From the NCBI GenBank assembly GCA_963821815.1, contig CAWGFG010000002.1, positions 1 to 64,000 of the forward strand: 64,000 bases of DNA. The letters are read 5' to 3'. The notes under the pieces were generated by a model. The model did not search any database. It was not told where the DNA came from and saw nothing but the letters and a program-made list of their open reading frames with translations. Each line of letters starts with the position of its first letter. Positions within the stretch are counted from its first letter, which is position 1. Both the position numbers and the translations under genes were made by a program. The DNA comes from JASGTU01 sp963821815. Lineage in GTDB: Bacteria; Chloroflexota; Anaerolineae; Caldilineales; Caldilineaceae. Shown one piece after another: positions 1 through 7,407 of the stretch.

Positions 1-500
1 TGATCGGCGCCATGAATCCATGTCCGTGCGGTTACTATGGCGACGACAGCCACCCCTGCACCTGCTCCATGAGCGCGATTCAGCGCTATCAGAAGCGCAT
101 CAGCGGTCCGCTCATGGACCGCATCGACATCCACGTAGATGTGCAGCGGGTGCCCTACGATAAGCTGACCGCCATGGAGGGCGGCGAGACGTCCGCAAGC
201 ATACGCGGTCGCATTGACGCAGCGCGGGAGCGGCAGCTGGCGCGCTTTGGACGGTTGGGGAAGGCGGGTCTGCTGGCCAACGGTGACATGGGTCCGGCAG
301 AGGTGCAGGAGTACTGTGCGCTGGACGAGACCGGCGGCAACCTCATGCGGTCGGCGGTGAAGCAGATGGACCTGAGCGCGCGGGCGTATCATCGCGTGTT
401 GAAGCTGGCGCGCACCATCGCCGACCTGGCCGGCGCTGAGCGGATCGCGCCCGCGCATCTCGCCGAGGCCCTGCAGTATCGGCCGCGAGGGATTAGCTAG
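1..500 (+). CDS. comM: ComM/YifB Mg-chelatase-like AAA+ ATPase, C-terminal part (5' end outside window)
   Basis: The reading frame is open from base 3 and ends at the TAG at 498-500. The visible part starts within the family's typical AMNPCPCGYYGD stretch, with clustered cysteines. It continues through the arginine-finger segment (RISGPLMDRIDIHVDV) and finishes with the Mg_chelatase_C helical domain, ending ALQYRPRG. In naturally competent bacteria ComM is a hexameric helicase that promotes branch migration during recombination of incoming DNA. The AAA+ core lies upstream of the window. The last ~150 bases matter for another reason: decayed copies of them recur at about 1513, 2639 and 3171. 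Confidence 0.93.
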   Translation, partial: IGAMNPCPCGYYGDDSHPCTCSMSAIQRYQKRISGPLMDRIDIHVDVQRVPYDKLTAMEGGETSASIRGRIDAARERQLARFGRLGKAGLLANGDMGPAEVQEYCALDETGGNLMRSAVKQMDLSARAYHRVLKLARTIADLAGAERIAPAHLAEALQYRPRGIS

Positions 501-515
501 ACAAGGAGTCTGAGA

Positions 516-956
516 TTGAAGAGCTATTTTGATTCCTGTGCAATTCAACGTCCACTCGACCGCGCAAACCAAATACGAATCGCACTTGAGGTGGAAGCCC
601 TTCTTGGCGTCTTTGCGCTTGTTGAAATTGGACAACATTTACTGGTATCATCAGAGGTACTAGATCTCGAGATGGGACGCATCGTCGATCCAATTCGAAA
701 GCAGCATGCTACGCGAATTCTAGATCTAGCAACTACATATGTTGTGGTAAACGACACGCTTGAGAATAGGGCCAGGTATTTCACAGAACACGGTATTCAC
801 CCTATGGATGCGTTGCATCTCGCGTGTTCTGAAGACTCACAAAGCGATTTCTTCTGCACATGTGATGACAGGTCTCTTGCACGTGCCAAGACACTTCAGG
901 TTTTAGAGACAAGTGTAGTGTCGCCTCTTGAGTTGGTTGAGGAGCTAGAAACATGA
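516..956 (+). CDS. PIN-domain protein (VapC-like toxin candidate)
   Basis: 146 residues with a TTG start, chosen because AAGGAGT sits 8 bases upstream (502-508). The PIN acidic residues are in order: an N-terminal FDSC aspartate, a glutamate in the ALVEIGQ segment, the MDALHLA aspartate and a C-terminal CDDRSLARA aspartate. PIN proteins of this size are usually Mg-dependent RNases of toxin-antitoxin pairs. The stop codon overlaps the ATG of the next gene (ATGA at 953-956), so the two were translationally coupled. That partner is interrupted by a stop, leaving the toxin possibly unpaired. The gene follows comM by only 15 bases and starts the accessory strip. The PIN fold is clear; the toxin role is inferred. 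Confidence 0.8.
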   Translation: MKSYFDSCAIQRPLDRANQIRIALEVEALLGVFALVEIGQHLLVSSEVLDLEMGRIVDPIRKQHATRILDLATTYVVVNDTLENRARYFTEHGIHPMDALHLACSEDSQSDFFCTCDDRSLARAKTLQVLETSVVSPLELVEELET

Positions 957-1369
957 CAATAGACAACACGACGCTGTTCAGTTTAACCGAAGAAGCCATT
1001 CAGATACTGTATCGGGAAATGGGCGTGGTCAACACGGTCCGTTTCCTACGATAGTTCCATGGTGGATACGGCGACTACACAAGCGAGAGACGCGAACTCA
1101 ACGAGACGGACACACTTGATGAGATCCTTAAGCAAATCAAGCAGAGACGAGAGGTAGATCGGTACGATATCGATACAGCGTCTGAAGTACGTCTCGACCG
1201 AATCCGGCAAGAGTATCCGCGAGCATATGAAAAATGGACGGGTGCGGAAGACGAAGAGCTCCGCGAGAAGCATGCTGCTGGCAAGAATGTTCCAGAACTC
1301 GCTACGGCTCTCGGTAGACAACCAGGAGCCATTCTTTCTCGCCTACGTAAACTTGGATTGAATCCGTAA
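953..1369 (+). pseudogene. Antitoxin-like partner of the PIN gene, interrupted by in-frame TAG at codon 34
   Basis: ATG at 953 overlaps the PIN stop. The frame reads MTIDNTTLFSLTEEAIQILY..GVVNTVRFLR, then TAG (1052-1054), then continues in the same frame as FHGGYGDYTSERREL...LDEILKQIKQRR to the TAA at 1367-1369. This is the layout of a small protein often found next to PIN genes (EMGVVNTVRFLxQF..GxGDYT...LDEI). At the stop position relatives have Gln, and CAG to TAG is one transition. The last ~45 residues (KWTGAEDEELREKHAAGKN... to SRLRKLGL) are a helix-turn-helix-like tail. Downstream coding is intact, so the lesion is recent, a base-call error, or read through. An internal start in this frame is not evident. 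Confidence 0.62.
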
Positions 1370-1512
1370 GACTGAGACGTTTACTCGATGACAGGATCAA
1401 CAAGAACGTAAGTGTCCCACCCATTTGAAATCGTCTCGATTGGTAACAGTGCCTACCTCATAGCTAGATCGTGCCAGTGCTCCCCAGTAACCACGGCAAT
1501 TTTGCGTGCTCC

Positions 1513-1651
1513 TCCGTCAAGCAGTTGGATCTGTGCGCACGTGCGTATTATCGTATATTGAAGCTAGCGCGGACCATCGCATCTAGCTGAGGTGCTGCAG
1601 TACCGCCCGCGGGGTGTTGGCTAGACAAGGAGTCTAGAAGTGAAGATACAT
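1513..1651 (+). repeat. Decayed copy of the comM 3' end and following leader
   Basis: Aligned by eye to comM 353-520. A first block (64 bases, comM 357-420) matches at about 81%. About 35 bases (comM 421-455) are then missing. A second block (55 bases, comM 456-510) matches at about 82% and includes the perfect run GCTAGACAAGGAGTCT, which holds the comM stop and the Shine-Dalgarno of the following gene. Frame and stop are not maintained, so it is a vestige. Similarity is lost soon after the leader, so the PIN gene itself is not duplicated here. Confidence 0.82.
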
Positions 1652-2105
1652 CTCAGTGCCTAGGCTGATACAGCTACATTCAATTTCTGCAGAATAGTCG
1701 CGTATTGCCGATGTCAGGCTGAGACCTAACACACAGGCCACGTCAGGGTTCGGCATGCATCCACTTTGCAACGCCTTTGACGAAAACAGTCGCCAGATCA
1801 GAATCGACAAGTTGCGCCATTCAATACTTGACAACTACCTTTGATTACTGTCGATCGACGTGCTACTCTTGCGAATGCGTATCCACTTTCTCCTTGTGTA
1901 AAAACATGGTGAATCGACTATTTGCGGGTTAGTTACCATACAAGCTGTACCGACCAACGGGTACGAGCACTAGGCGCTAGTACAACTGTTGCTGGGAGAT
2001 TCTGTAGCCAAAGTGCTATCCCTCCCTACACGAGGCTTGAAAGACGAGTAAACGATTGTTCGAGTTAAAGTCCGAGAATTCTTGAAAGACGAGGAAACTG
2101 GGAAC
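1652..2105. other. Non-coding stretch in accessory strip
   Basis: No convincing gene on either strand. Base composition is more A+T-rich than the flanks. Bases 1370-1512, before the comM-like repeat, are also without a gene; a minus-strand frame there reads a plausible but stop-interrupted peptide (ending near ISNGWDTYVLVDP) that I could not assign. The whole interval looks like eroded former coding sequence. Confidence 0.5.
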
Positions 2106-2543
2106 ATGACTACGCATAAGAATATGTATGTGCTGGAAGATGTACAGGTAAATGTTAAGGTTAAGCTCGCACTGCTATGGGTTGCACTGATGTTCTTCTA
2201 CATATACAACGACATTTTCTCAATCTTTCAGCCGGGACATGTGGCAGATTTGCTTGAGGGAAATTTAGAAGGCGTACTGTTCACGCAAGGACTTTTGATC
2301 GGTGCAGCGTTGTTGCTGGCTTTACCAAGCATAATGGTCCTTCTGTCGCTCATGTTAAAGGCCCGCGCGAATCGCCTGGCGAACATCACTGTGGCCGTAT
2401 TCCATATACTTGTCCTTCTCGGTACGCAGTTTGTTGGCGAAAGTGGGACTTGGATTTACTGGAGAATTTATGAGGTACTAGAGGCGTTGTTCATCGTGAT
2501 CATTATTTGGACCGCATGGAAGTGGCCGGTCCGACCGGCTTGA
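2106..2543 (+). CDS. Small four-helix membrane protein, DUF6326-like
   Basis: 145 residues from ATG 2106, with GAGG at 2091-2094. An in-frame TTG 24 bases earlier would add eight residues. Four hydrophobic helices are separated by short charged loops. The order (a first helix ending YIYNDIFSIF, then HVADLLEGNLEG...TQGLLIGAALLLALPSIMVLLS, then RANRLANI) matches what I remember of the DUF6326 family. The function of that family is unknown. It stands alone between two comM-like vestiges, so it may have arrived as a one-gene cargo. Confidence 0.62.
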   Translation: MTTHKNMYVLEDVQVNVKVKLALLWVALMFFYIYNDIFSIFQPGHVADLLEGNLEGVLFTQGLLIGAALLLALPSIMVLLSLMLKARANRLANITVAVFHILVLLGTQFVGESGTWIYWRIYEVLEALFIVIIIWTAWKWPVRPA

Positions 2544-2638
2544 TTCAGTAGACCTGACGGCTGATCCACCCGCTCGTTAACAATACGCACGTTGTAATTA
2601 CACCGATCTGGCGTGAGACGCCAACTTTAGGAAGTCTT

Positions 2639-2677
2639 CCGCCGAGGCGCTGCAGTATCGGACGCGGATGTTCAGTA
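2639..2677 (+). repeat. Short vestige of comM 3' end (second copy)
   Basis: GCCGAGGCGCTGCAGTATCG followed by GACGCG aligns to comM 463-488 (GCCGAGGCCCTGCAGTATCG, GCCGCG) with two differences, then decays towards the position of the comM stop. It lies just upstream of the ABM gene, as the real comM end lies just upstream of the PIN gene. Confidence 0.7.
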
Positions 2678-2742
2678 GTTTGGACCTTATCTTGGGTGTA
2701 GTATCCAATACGTTCAAGGCCCATAATAAAGTGGAGGACAAT

Positions 2743-3045
2743 ATGGCATATTGCGCAGTGTTTCAAGGCACGGCAAATGAAACTCATCTAGATACCGTCA
2801 AAGAATCATTGGTAGAACTCGCGAGCAGAAGCAGGGATGAGCCGGGCACTATTCGTTACGAGTTCTACCAGCTCGTTGAACAGCCAGCAACGTTTATGCT
2901 CTTTGGGATCTGGGAAAACGAGGATGGTTGGCGCTCTCATGTGGCGGGATCTGCACACGAAGACCATGTGGCTTCACTACCCGAAGATGCCTGGGCGATA
3001 CGTCCGAAGCAGACCGTGTTGCAGGCGCTTGATGACGTTGCTTAA
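2743..3045 (+). CDS. Antibiotic-biosynthesis-monooxygenase (ABM) domain protein
   Basis: 100 residues from ATG 2743, chosen for the GGAGG at 2733-2737; earlier in-frame starts would add residues unlike the family. The sequence has the dimeric alpha-beta-barrel pattern of YgiN-like quinol monooxygenases: a first strand MAYCAVFQG, a helix with VKESLVELASRSRDEPGTIRYEFYQ, then FMLFGIWENEDGWRSHVAGSAHEDHV. Such proteins oxidise quinols or act as small heme or aromatic oxygenases without a cofactor. The substrate cannot be told. It is single and flanked by comM-like vestiges on both sides. Confidence 0.82.
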   Translation: MAYCAVFQGTANETHLDTVKESLVELASRSRDEPGTIRYEFYQLVEQPATFMLFGIWENEDGWRSHVAGSAHEDHVASLPEDAWAIRPKQTVLQALDDVA

Positions 3046-3170
3046 GTTACACCTGTCGGTACGATGACAAGGCTATCACAACATTTCATCTCGTAGGTAG
3101 ATTCACCTGGAGAACGCACTCGTTTGATGCGTGGTCGGGAAATGGACTTGCGCGGACAGGCATTTTACAG

Positions 3171-3197
3171 CGCGCTGCAGTATCGGCCGCGGACGAT
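3171..3197 (+). repeat. Short vestige of comM 3' end (third copy)
   Basis: GCGCTGCAGTATCGGCCGCG matches comM 469-488 with one difference and is followed by GACGATT in place of AGGGATT. The shared core of all four copies is CTGCAGTATCGG. No reading frame continues through it. It lies about 110 bases upstream of the TMEM175-like gene. Confidence 0.68.
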
Positions 3198-3303
3198 TGT
3201 GTTGCGGCGTGTAAAACCATTTTGGCTTCGAAGGGCGCCTATGAGATCGCGCGCGATGGACCTCTAGCAGGACAGGCAGCTTCTCTCCCGTATAGGACGG
3301 ACA

Positions 3304-3963
3304 ATGTCCCGAAAAGTACGTTCGAAAAGCACAAATAAGCAAAACAAATCCGCTCCGGATACTAACAAGGAGAACGACCAGTTCGGTCTGGAACGGCTCG
3401 TGTTCTTCAGTGACGCAGTCTTTGCCATCGCCATCACGCTGCTCTCCATCGACATCCGCCTGCCGGACACGGATGTGGCACTGACGAATGCGCAACTGTG
3501 GTACGAGCTGCTGGAGATCTGGCCAAAATACTTGGCTTATGTCATCAGCTTTATGGTCATCGGCCTTTTCTGGATTAACCATCATCGCCGCTACCGGTTC
3601 ATCAGGAGCTATGACCGGCGTCTGATCTTTCTGAACCTAGTCCTGCTGATGGCGATCGCGTTCGTGCCCTTTCCCACCTCGGTTCTCAGCGATTATGGGA
3701 ACCGTACAGCCACTATTTTCTATGCTCTGGTGATGATATTAATCAATAGCATCTCAGCCCTCATTTGGTGGTATGCTTCGCACGATAACCGGCTGATTGA
3801 CCCTAACATGAGCAGAGAGGAGAAGCGGCATCAGATGATGGTACCGTTGCTGGTGATAGCCGTGTTTGCACTATCGATTGGTCTGGCCTTCATCGACGAC
3901 GACCTGGCAAAATATGCATTGCTGCTGCTGTTGTTTACGCACTCGTTATCGCGGCGGTTGTAG
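3304..3963 (+). CDS. TMEM175-family potassium channel (DUF1211)
   Basis: 219 residues. The family signature FFSDAVFAIAITLLSIDIRLP opens the first transmembrane helix (about residues 32-53) and the pore-lining FSD is present. The LWPKYLAYVISFMVIGLFWINHHR segment is also typical. Bacterial TMEM175 proteins are K+-selective leak channels. The C terminus is odd: after YALLLLLF the frame ends in THSLSRRL, whereas another frame after the CTG run gives a better final helix (VVYALVIAAVVAGK, stop at 3972-3974). A one-base loss or two-base gain in the triplet run at about 3918-3933 may have altered the end. The start has no strong ribosome-binding site. Confidence 0.85.
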   Translation: MSRKVRSKSTNKQNKSAPDTNKENDQFGLERLVFFSDAVFAIAITLLSIDIRLPDTDVALTNAQLWYELLEIWPKYLAYVISFMVIGLFWINHHRRYRFIRSYDRRLIFLNLVLLMAIAFVPFPTSVLSDYGNRTATIFYALVMILINSISALIWWYASHDNRLIDPNMSREEKRHQMMVPLLVIAVFALSIGLAFIDDDLAKYALLLLLFTHSLSRRL

Positions 3964-4042
3964 CGGGGAAATAGCTCCTCCTCGTCATCACAGTCACTGC
4001 ACTGATCCAATCGACACCTCAGCCAATTGCCCCGAGGAGGCC

Positions 4043-4448
4043 ATGGACTCCAAGCTTCGTATTCGTCTCAAAGCCGGCGCCTACTTTATCCTCCATGGCA
4101 TCGCCTTCCCCATCCAAGGCGCATCCTACTTCCAACGATACACTATTCCCGGTTTCCCGGACGGCAGGACCGTTTTGGGTGCCGCAACGGCGTGGGCGGC
4201 ACGGTGTGCGCATCCACAGCATGCTGTGGTTGGTATCGGGCCCGTGTTGGGTTGTGTTGGGGATCAGCCTGCCCTTCGTCACGAGCTGGTGGGCGCCATT
4301 CACTATCGCGACGGCGCTGTTCACGTCTATCGCATGCATCCTTGCTCAGCCGGATGGCAGGTACGGCCTATTGATCAGTTTTGTGATCTTAGTGCTAGCC
4401 TATCTTTATGGCGCCTGGGCCGTAGATCCACAATCGAAAAATAGCTGA
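4043..4448 (+). pseudogene. Small membrane protein broken by a +1 frameshift
   Basis: ATG 4043 is preceded by GAGGAGG at 4034-4040. The first frame reads MDSKLRIRLKAGAYFILHGI ... GFPDGRTVLGAATAWAAR. The continuation that looks real (VRIHSMLWLVSGPCWVVLGI ... YGAWAVDPQSKNS, stop 4446-4448) is in the next frame. One extra base near 4205 explains the break. The joined product would have about 134 residues and four membrane helices. I do not recognise the family. The second half alone could start only at an internal ATG with no ribosome-binding site, so it is treated as one damaged gene. Confidence 0.6.
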
Positions 4449-4650
4449 CAAACCGCCCATACAACCTGGTACAGATCACGCGATATGGCCATGCCGGAGC
4501 AAGTTTACAATAACTTCAAAGTATGTGATTGTCCTGTTGATTTGTACCTGGGCGATTATCGGCAATGAGGACCCTGGGCTATAATCCGGCTGCGTGGCCA
4601 AACTGCAGCACGTACTCTCACAATCAGCAGCCAATCGCCTCGTAAGGAGT

Positions 4651-5337
4651 ATGACAATTCGCACTATGAGTTCGCAGACTAACGAAGGAAACAGGACGCT
4701 CGCCGCCATTGTCGAAGAGATACGCGACGAGTTTACGCAGACAAACTCACTACGCGATGAGACGCTGAATCGGAGCCGGTCGCTCATCCGTCTCTGCGCA
4801 GCCAGCATACGCGCTATCCATCGGCACGAGTGGGACGAAGCGGATGCGATGTTGGCGGAAGCGCACGAGGCCGCGGCTCAGATGGTGGAACCACTGGCAG
4901 ACAATCCTGTGCTCTACCATGCCGGTTACACGCAGGATGCGCTCAAGGAACTGGTCGAGGCGCATCTGGTCATGTCTGCCGTGCGCGGTACGCCTCCTCC
5001 GCCGCCACAAGACCTGTTCGTGACCGGTTCAGCCTACTTCCGCGGCATGAGCGAGGCAGCCACAGAGATGCGACGCTTTGTCCTCGACCTGATGCGACGA
5101 GGCCAGGTGGCGGAAGCGGAGCAGTATCTGGCCTTTATGGATGATATCTATAGCCTGCTCATCACCGTCGATTTTCCGGATTCAATCACCAATGGGCTGC
5201 GACGAAACACCGATGTGCTGCGAGGGGTGCTGGAGCGAACCCGCGGCGACCTGACGATGGGACTGCGCCAGGAGCAGATGCGCGCTGCACTGGAAGCATT
5301 TGAGACGCGCCTTGGGCTAGAGTCGACCGGCGAGTAG
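4651..5337 (+). CDS. Translin-family protein
   Basis: 228 residues from ATG 4651 (AAGGAG lies very close, ending one base before it; ATG 4666, with the same site 16 bases upstream, is the alternative). The sequence is all helical, with a translin-like arrangement: the SLRDETLNRSRSLIRLCAASIRAIHRHEWDEA segment, then APPELVEAHLV-type helix (ELVEAHLVMS), then RRFVLDLMRRGQVAEAEQYLAFMDDIYSLL with the conserved YLxxMDDIY. It ends with GLRRNTDVLRGVLERTRGDLT. Eukaryotic translin and TRAX form octameric RNA-binding nucleases. Bacterial and archaeal homologues are little studied. Homology looks firm; whether it keeps nuclease activity cannot be said. Confidence 0.8.
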   Translation: MTIRTMSSQTNEGNRTLAAIVEEIRDEFTQTNSLRDETLNRSRSLIRLCAASIRAIHRHEWDEADAMLAEAHEAAAQMVEPLADNPVLYHAGYTQDALKELVEAHLVMSAVRGTPPPPPQDLFVTGSAYFRGMSEAATEMRRFVLDLMRRGQVAEAEQYLAFMDDIYSLLITVDFPDSITNGLRRNTDVLRGVLERTRGDLTMGLRQEQMRAALEAFETRLGLESTGE

Positions 5338-5381
5338 GAATAGTTCACATAGAACCATCCAAGCCAAATGCGGAAACTGTC

Positions 5382-7331
5382 TTGTCTGTAATCGAAGCTG
5401 ACACCAAGCTAAATCAACCTTTCGACCGAACGGCTGACCATGCGTTGCCTTTGGCATCCCGTGCGATCGACTTCCTATCAGCTTCGACGCGCAACATGCT
5501 TGAGCAACCGGGCGCCAAACCGGCGGACAGCAGCATCTGGCTGCCGGATTCGCGCCTCATGCAAAGTTGCTGGCGCGAATTGGCCGAGAACGGCGCTGCA
5601 GAAGAGGCGTTGTCCGTTGCGCTGCTGCAGGAGCGGCAGAATCCGCTGGCGTCCATACAGGCGCTGCACAGTATCTCCATCGTCGCGCAAAGAGAGGCCG
5701 AATTGCGTCCAATTGTTGCCGGCGAACTGGGCGCCATGTATTCCAAGCTGTTCGAAGACTGGATTGTGTCCGATGCCACGCGACAGACGGAACGGCTACT
5801 GCTTGCCGCCGCCAGCGCCATCAACATCGGAAATGAACCGCGTGCGCTATCGTACCTGGAACGACTGGACCAGATAGATCGTGCCTGGGACCGGGTCTTG
5901 TTGCGCTCTGAATCCCGCACAGTCCTGGCAAAGATTGTCAGCCAAATTGGCCTGCACCCGCTCATCAGCTATCTCATCGCAACGTCCATTCGCCGGCATG
6001 AAGAGGTTGGGGCTCAGTTTCTGCACGAGATCGTTGCACACTTGAAGCCAAAGGATAACGACGAGAAGCTGCCTCGGCGGTCTGCGCGTTTGCTGCGGAA
6101 ATGTGTGCAGACCTTTCAATTCGCGCCGCTGACTTCGCTCAACAGCCGGCGACTAGCCGCTTTGGTATTCGGGCAAGCCTGCATGATTGAGAGCGTGCTT
6201 GCCCAGCTGTCTACAATGGCCAACGTGCAGGAGGCGCGTCGCGAATCTGGAATCGGATCGTCGGTAACGAATCCGCAACTGTTGCGTCAAGTCACCCGCC
6301 CCAACGCCAACCCAGACGTCGACTTCCAGGCGCACACGCTGCAACAGGCGATATCTGTCATGCCGGTGCGCACGATCAGCCGTGATGATCGTGTGCAGCT
6401 TGCGAACCGAATTGCCGAATTGGCTGTGCAAAGTGACGGCTGGACAGCGGCTGGCTCCACAGCGACGCTGGTGCGGCTGGGCGCGCTCAAGTATGCAGTC
6501 GATGTGGTCAACTTCATCGCACCGACCGATCCAACACGCAGCGAAGGCGTAATTTCGCTGGTGCGCGCCTTACTGGAATCCGGTGAAGACGAGCAGGCGC
6601 AAGCGCAGGTCGAAAAGACGTTGGTTTGGCTGTCTGAAAGTGCGGGACAGAACTCGTTGCGGGCCACGATCTGGGGGCTGGCAGAGGCCTATCTCGATCA
6701 CGGAAAGCCGGAGATGGCACTCTTCCTGCTAGACCAGCGACAGGAGCATCCATCGTTCAGTAGTCGCATTCGACGCTGGATGCGACCTTACTGGACCGAC
6801 GACATGCTACGTGACAACCGGATTCGCTTCCGTGCGTTGCTGGCGAGCGCCAATGATTGGACATCGCAGATTCAGGAACTCTACGATGAACTGCTGAAGT
6901 GGGCGCCTGTGTTGTTGGATGGCGAAGCGTTAACGGGCTTCTACTTGGATGGATTACTCTCTCCGTTGCTGGCGGGTGGATTGCGGCAACCGGCTATGGC
7001 GCTGTTACCTGCTCTGGCGGATGCTATCTCGCACAGCACCAGTGACAAGCATGTAGCCCATGTGCGCAAGGCGTCCGCCATGTTGCGCCCGATGATTGAA
7101 CAATCCCGAGGAGAGACGGCTGCTGACAGCGAGGATGGCACGTCGACTGTTGCGTCAGTTGGACGGTTCCTGGAGACGATCTGGGCGGCAGACGCATCAA
7201 AGGGTTTGTGGCAGACCGTCTATGGCGTTGAGGGCAGCATGCCGCTGCTCTATGCGCTGGAAGGTCCCGCCGCGTTGACCGCTATCGCCGAATCAGCCGC
7301 AAACGAGGGTAGTTTATGGATGCAGGAGTAA
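5382..7331 (+). CDS. Unknown helical-repeat protein
   Basis: 649 residues from a TTG start at 5382; no in-frame ATG lies nearby, so the start is uncertain. I do not recognise a family. The protein is almost entirely amphipathic helices in pairs (for example residues ~60-90, 135-170 and 400-460, the last containing LLESGEDEQAQAQVEKTLVWL and AEAYLDHGKPEMALFLLDQ), which is TPR- or HEAT-like. No signal peptide or membrane segment is seen, so it is probably cytoplasmic and acts as a scaffold. It follows the translin gene by 44 bases on the same strand, so the two may be co-transcribed. Confidence 0.7.
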   Translation: MSVIEADTKLNQPFDRTADHALPLASRAIDFLSASTRNMLEQPGAKPADSSIWLPDSRLMQSCWRELAENGAAEEALSVALLQERQNPLASIQALHSISIVAQREAELRPIVAGELGAMYSKLFEDWIVSDATRQTERLLLAAASAINIGNEPRALSYLERLDQIDRAWDRVLLRSESRTVLAKIVSQIGLHPLISYLIATSIRRHEEVGAQFLHEIVAHLKPKDNDEKLPRRSARLLRKCVQTFQFAPLTSLNSRRLAALVFGQACMIESVLAQLSTMANVQEARRESGIGSSVTNPQLLRQVTRPNANPDVDFQAHTLQQAISVMPVRTISRDDRVQLANRIAELAVQSDGWTAAGSTATLVRLGALKYAVDVVNFIAPTDPTRSEGVISLVRALLESGEDEQAQAQVEKTLVWLSESAGQNSLRATIWGLAEAYLDHGKPEMALFLLDQRQEHPSFSSRIRRWMRPYWTDDMLRDNRIRFRALLASANDWTSQIQELYDELLKWAPVLLDGEALTGFYLDGLLSPLLAGGLRQPAMALLPALADAISHSTSDKHVAHVRKASAMLRPMIEQSRGETAADSEDGTSTVASVGRFLETIWAADASKGLWQTVYGVEGSMPLLYALEGPAALTAIAESAANEGSLWMQE

Positions 7332-7407
7332 CGGGCTGCGTTCGCTGTTCCTTGTGTATCTAGCGCCGACGAAACAGTAGTCCCACGTGTCGATCTTCTC
7401 TTCTAGA

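Noticed and set aside
1375..1510. A minus-strand peptide ending near ISNGWDTYVLVDP
   Set aside because: It is interrupted by a stop and too short to assign; possibly a gene remnant but not supportable.
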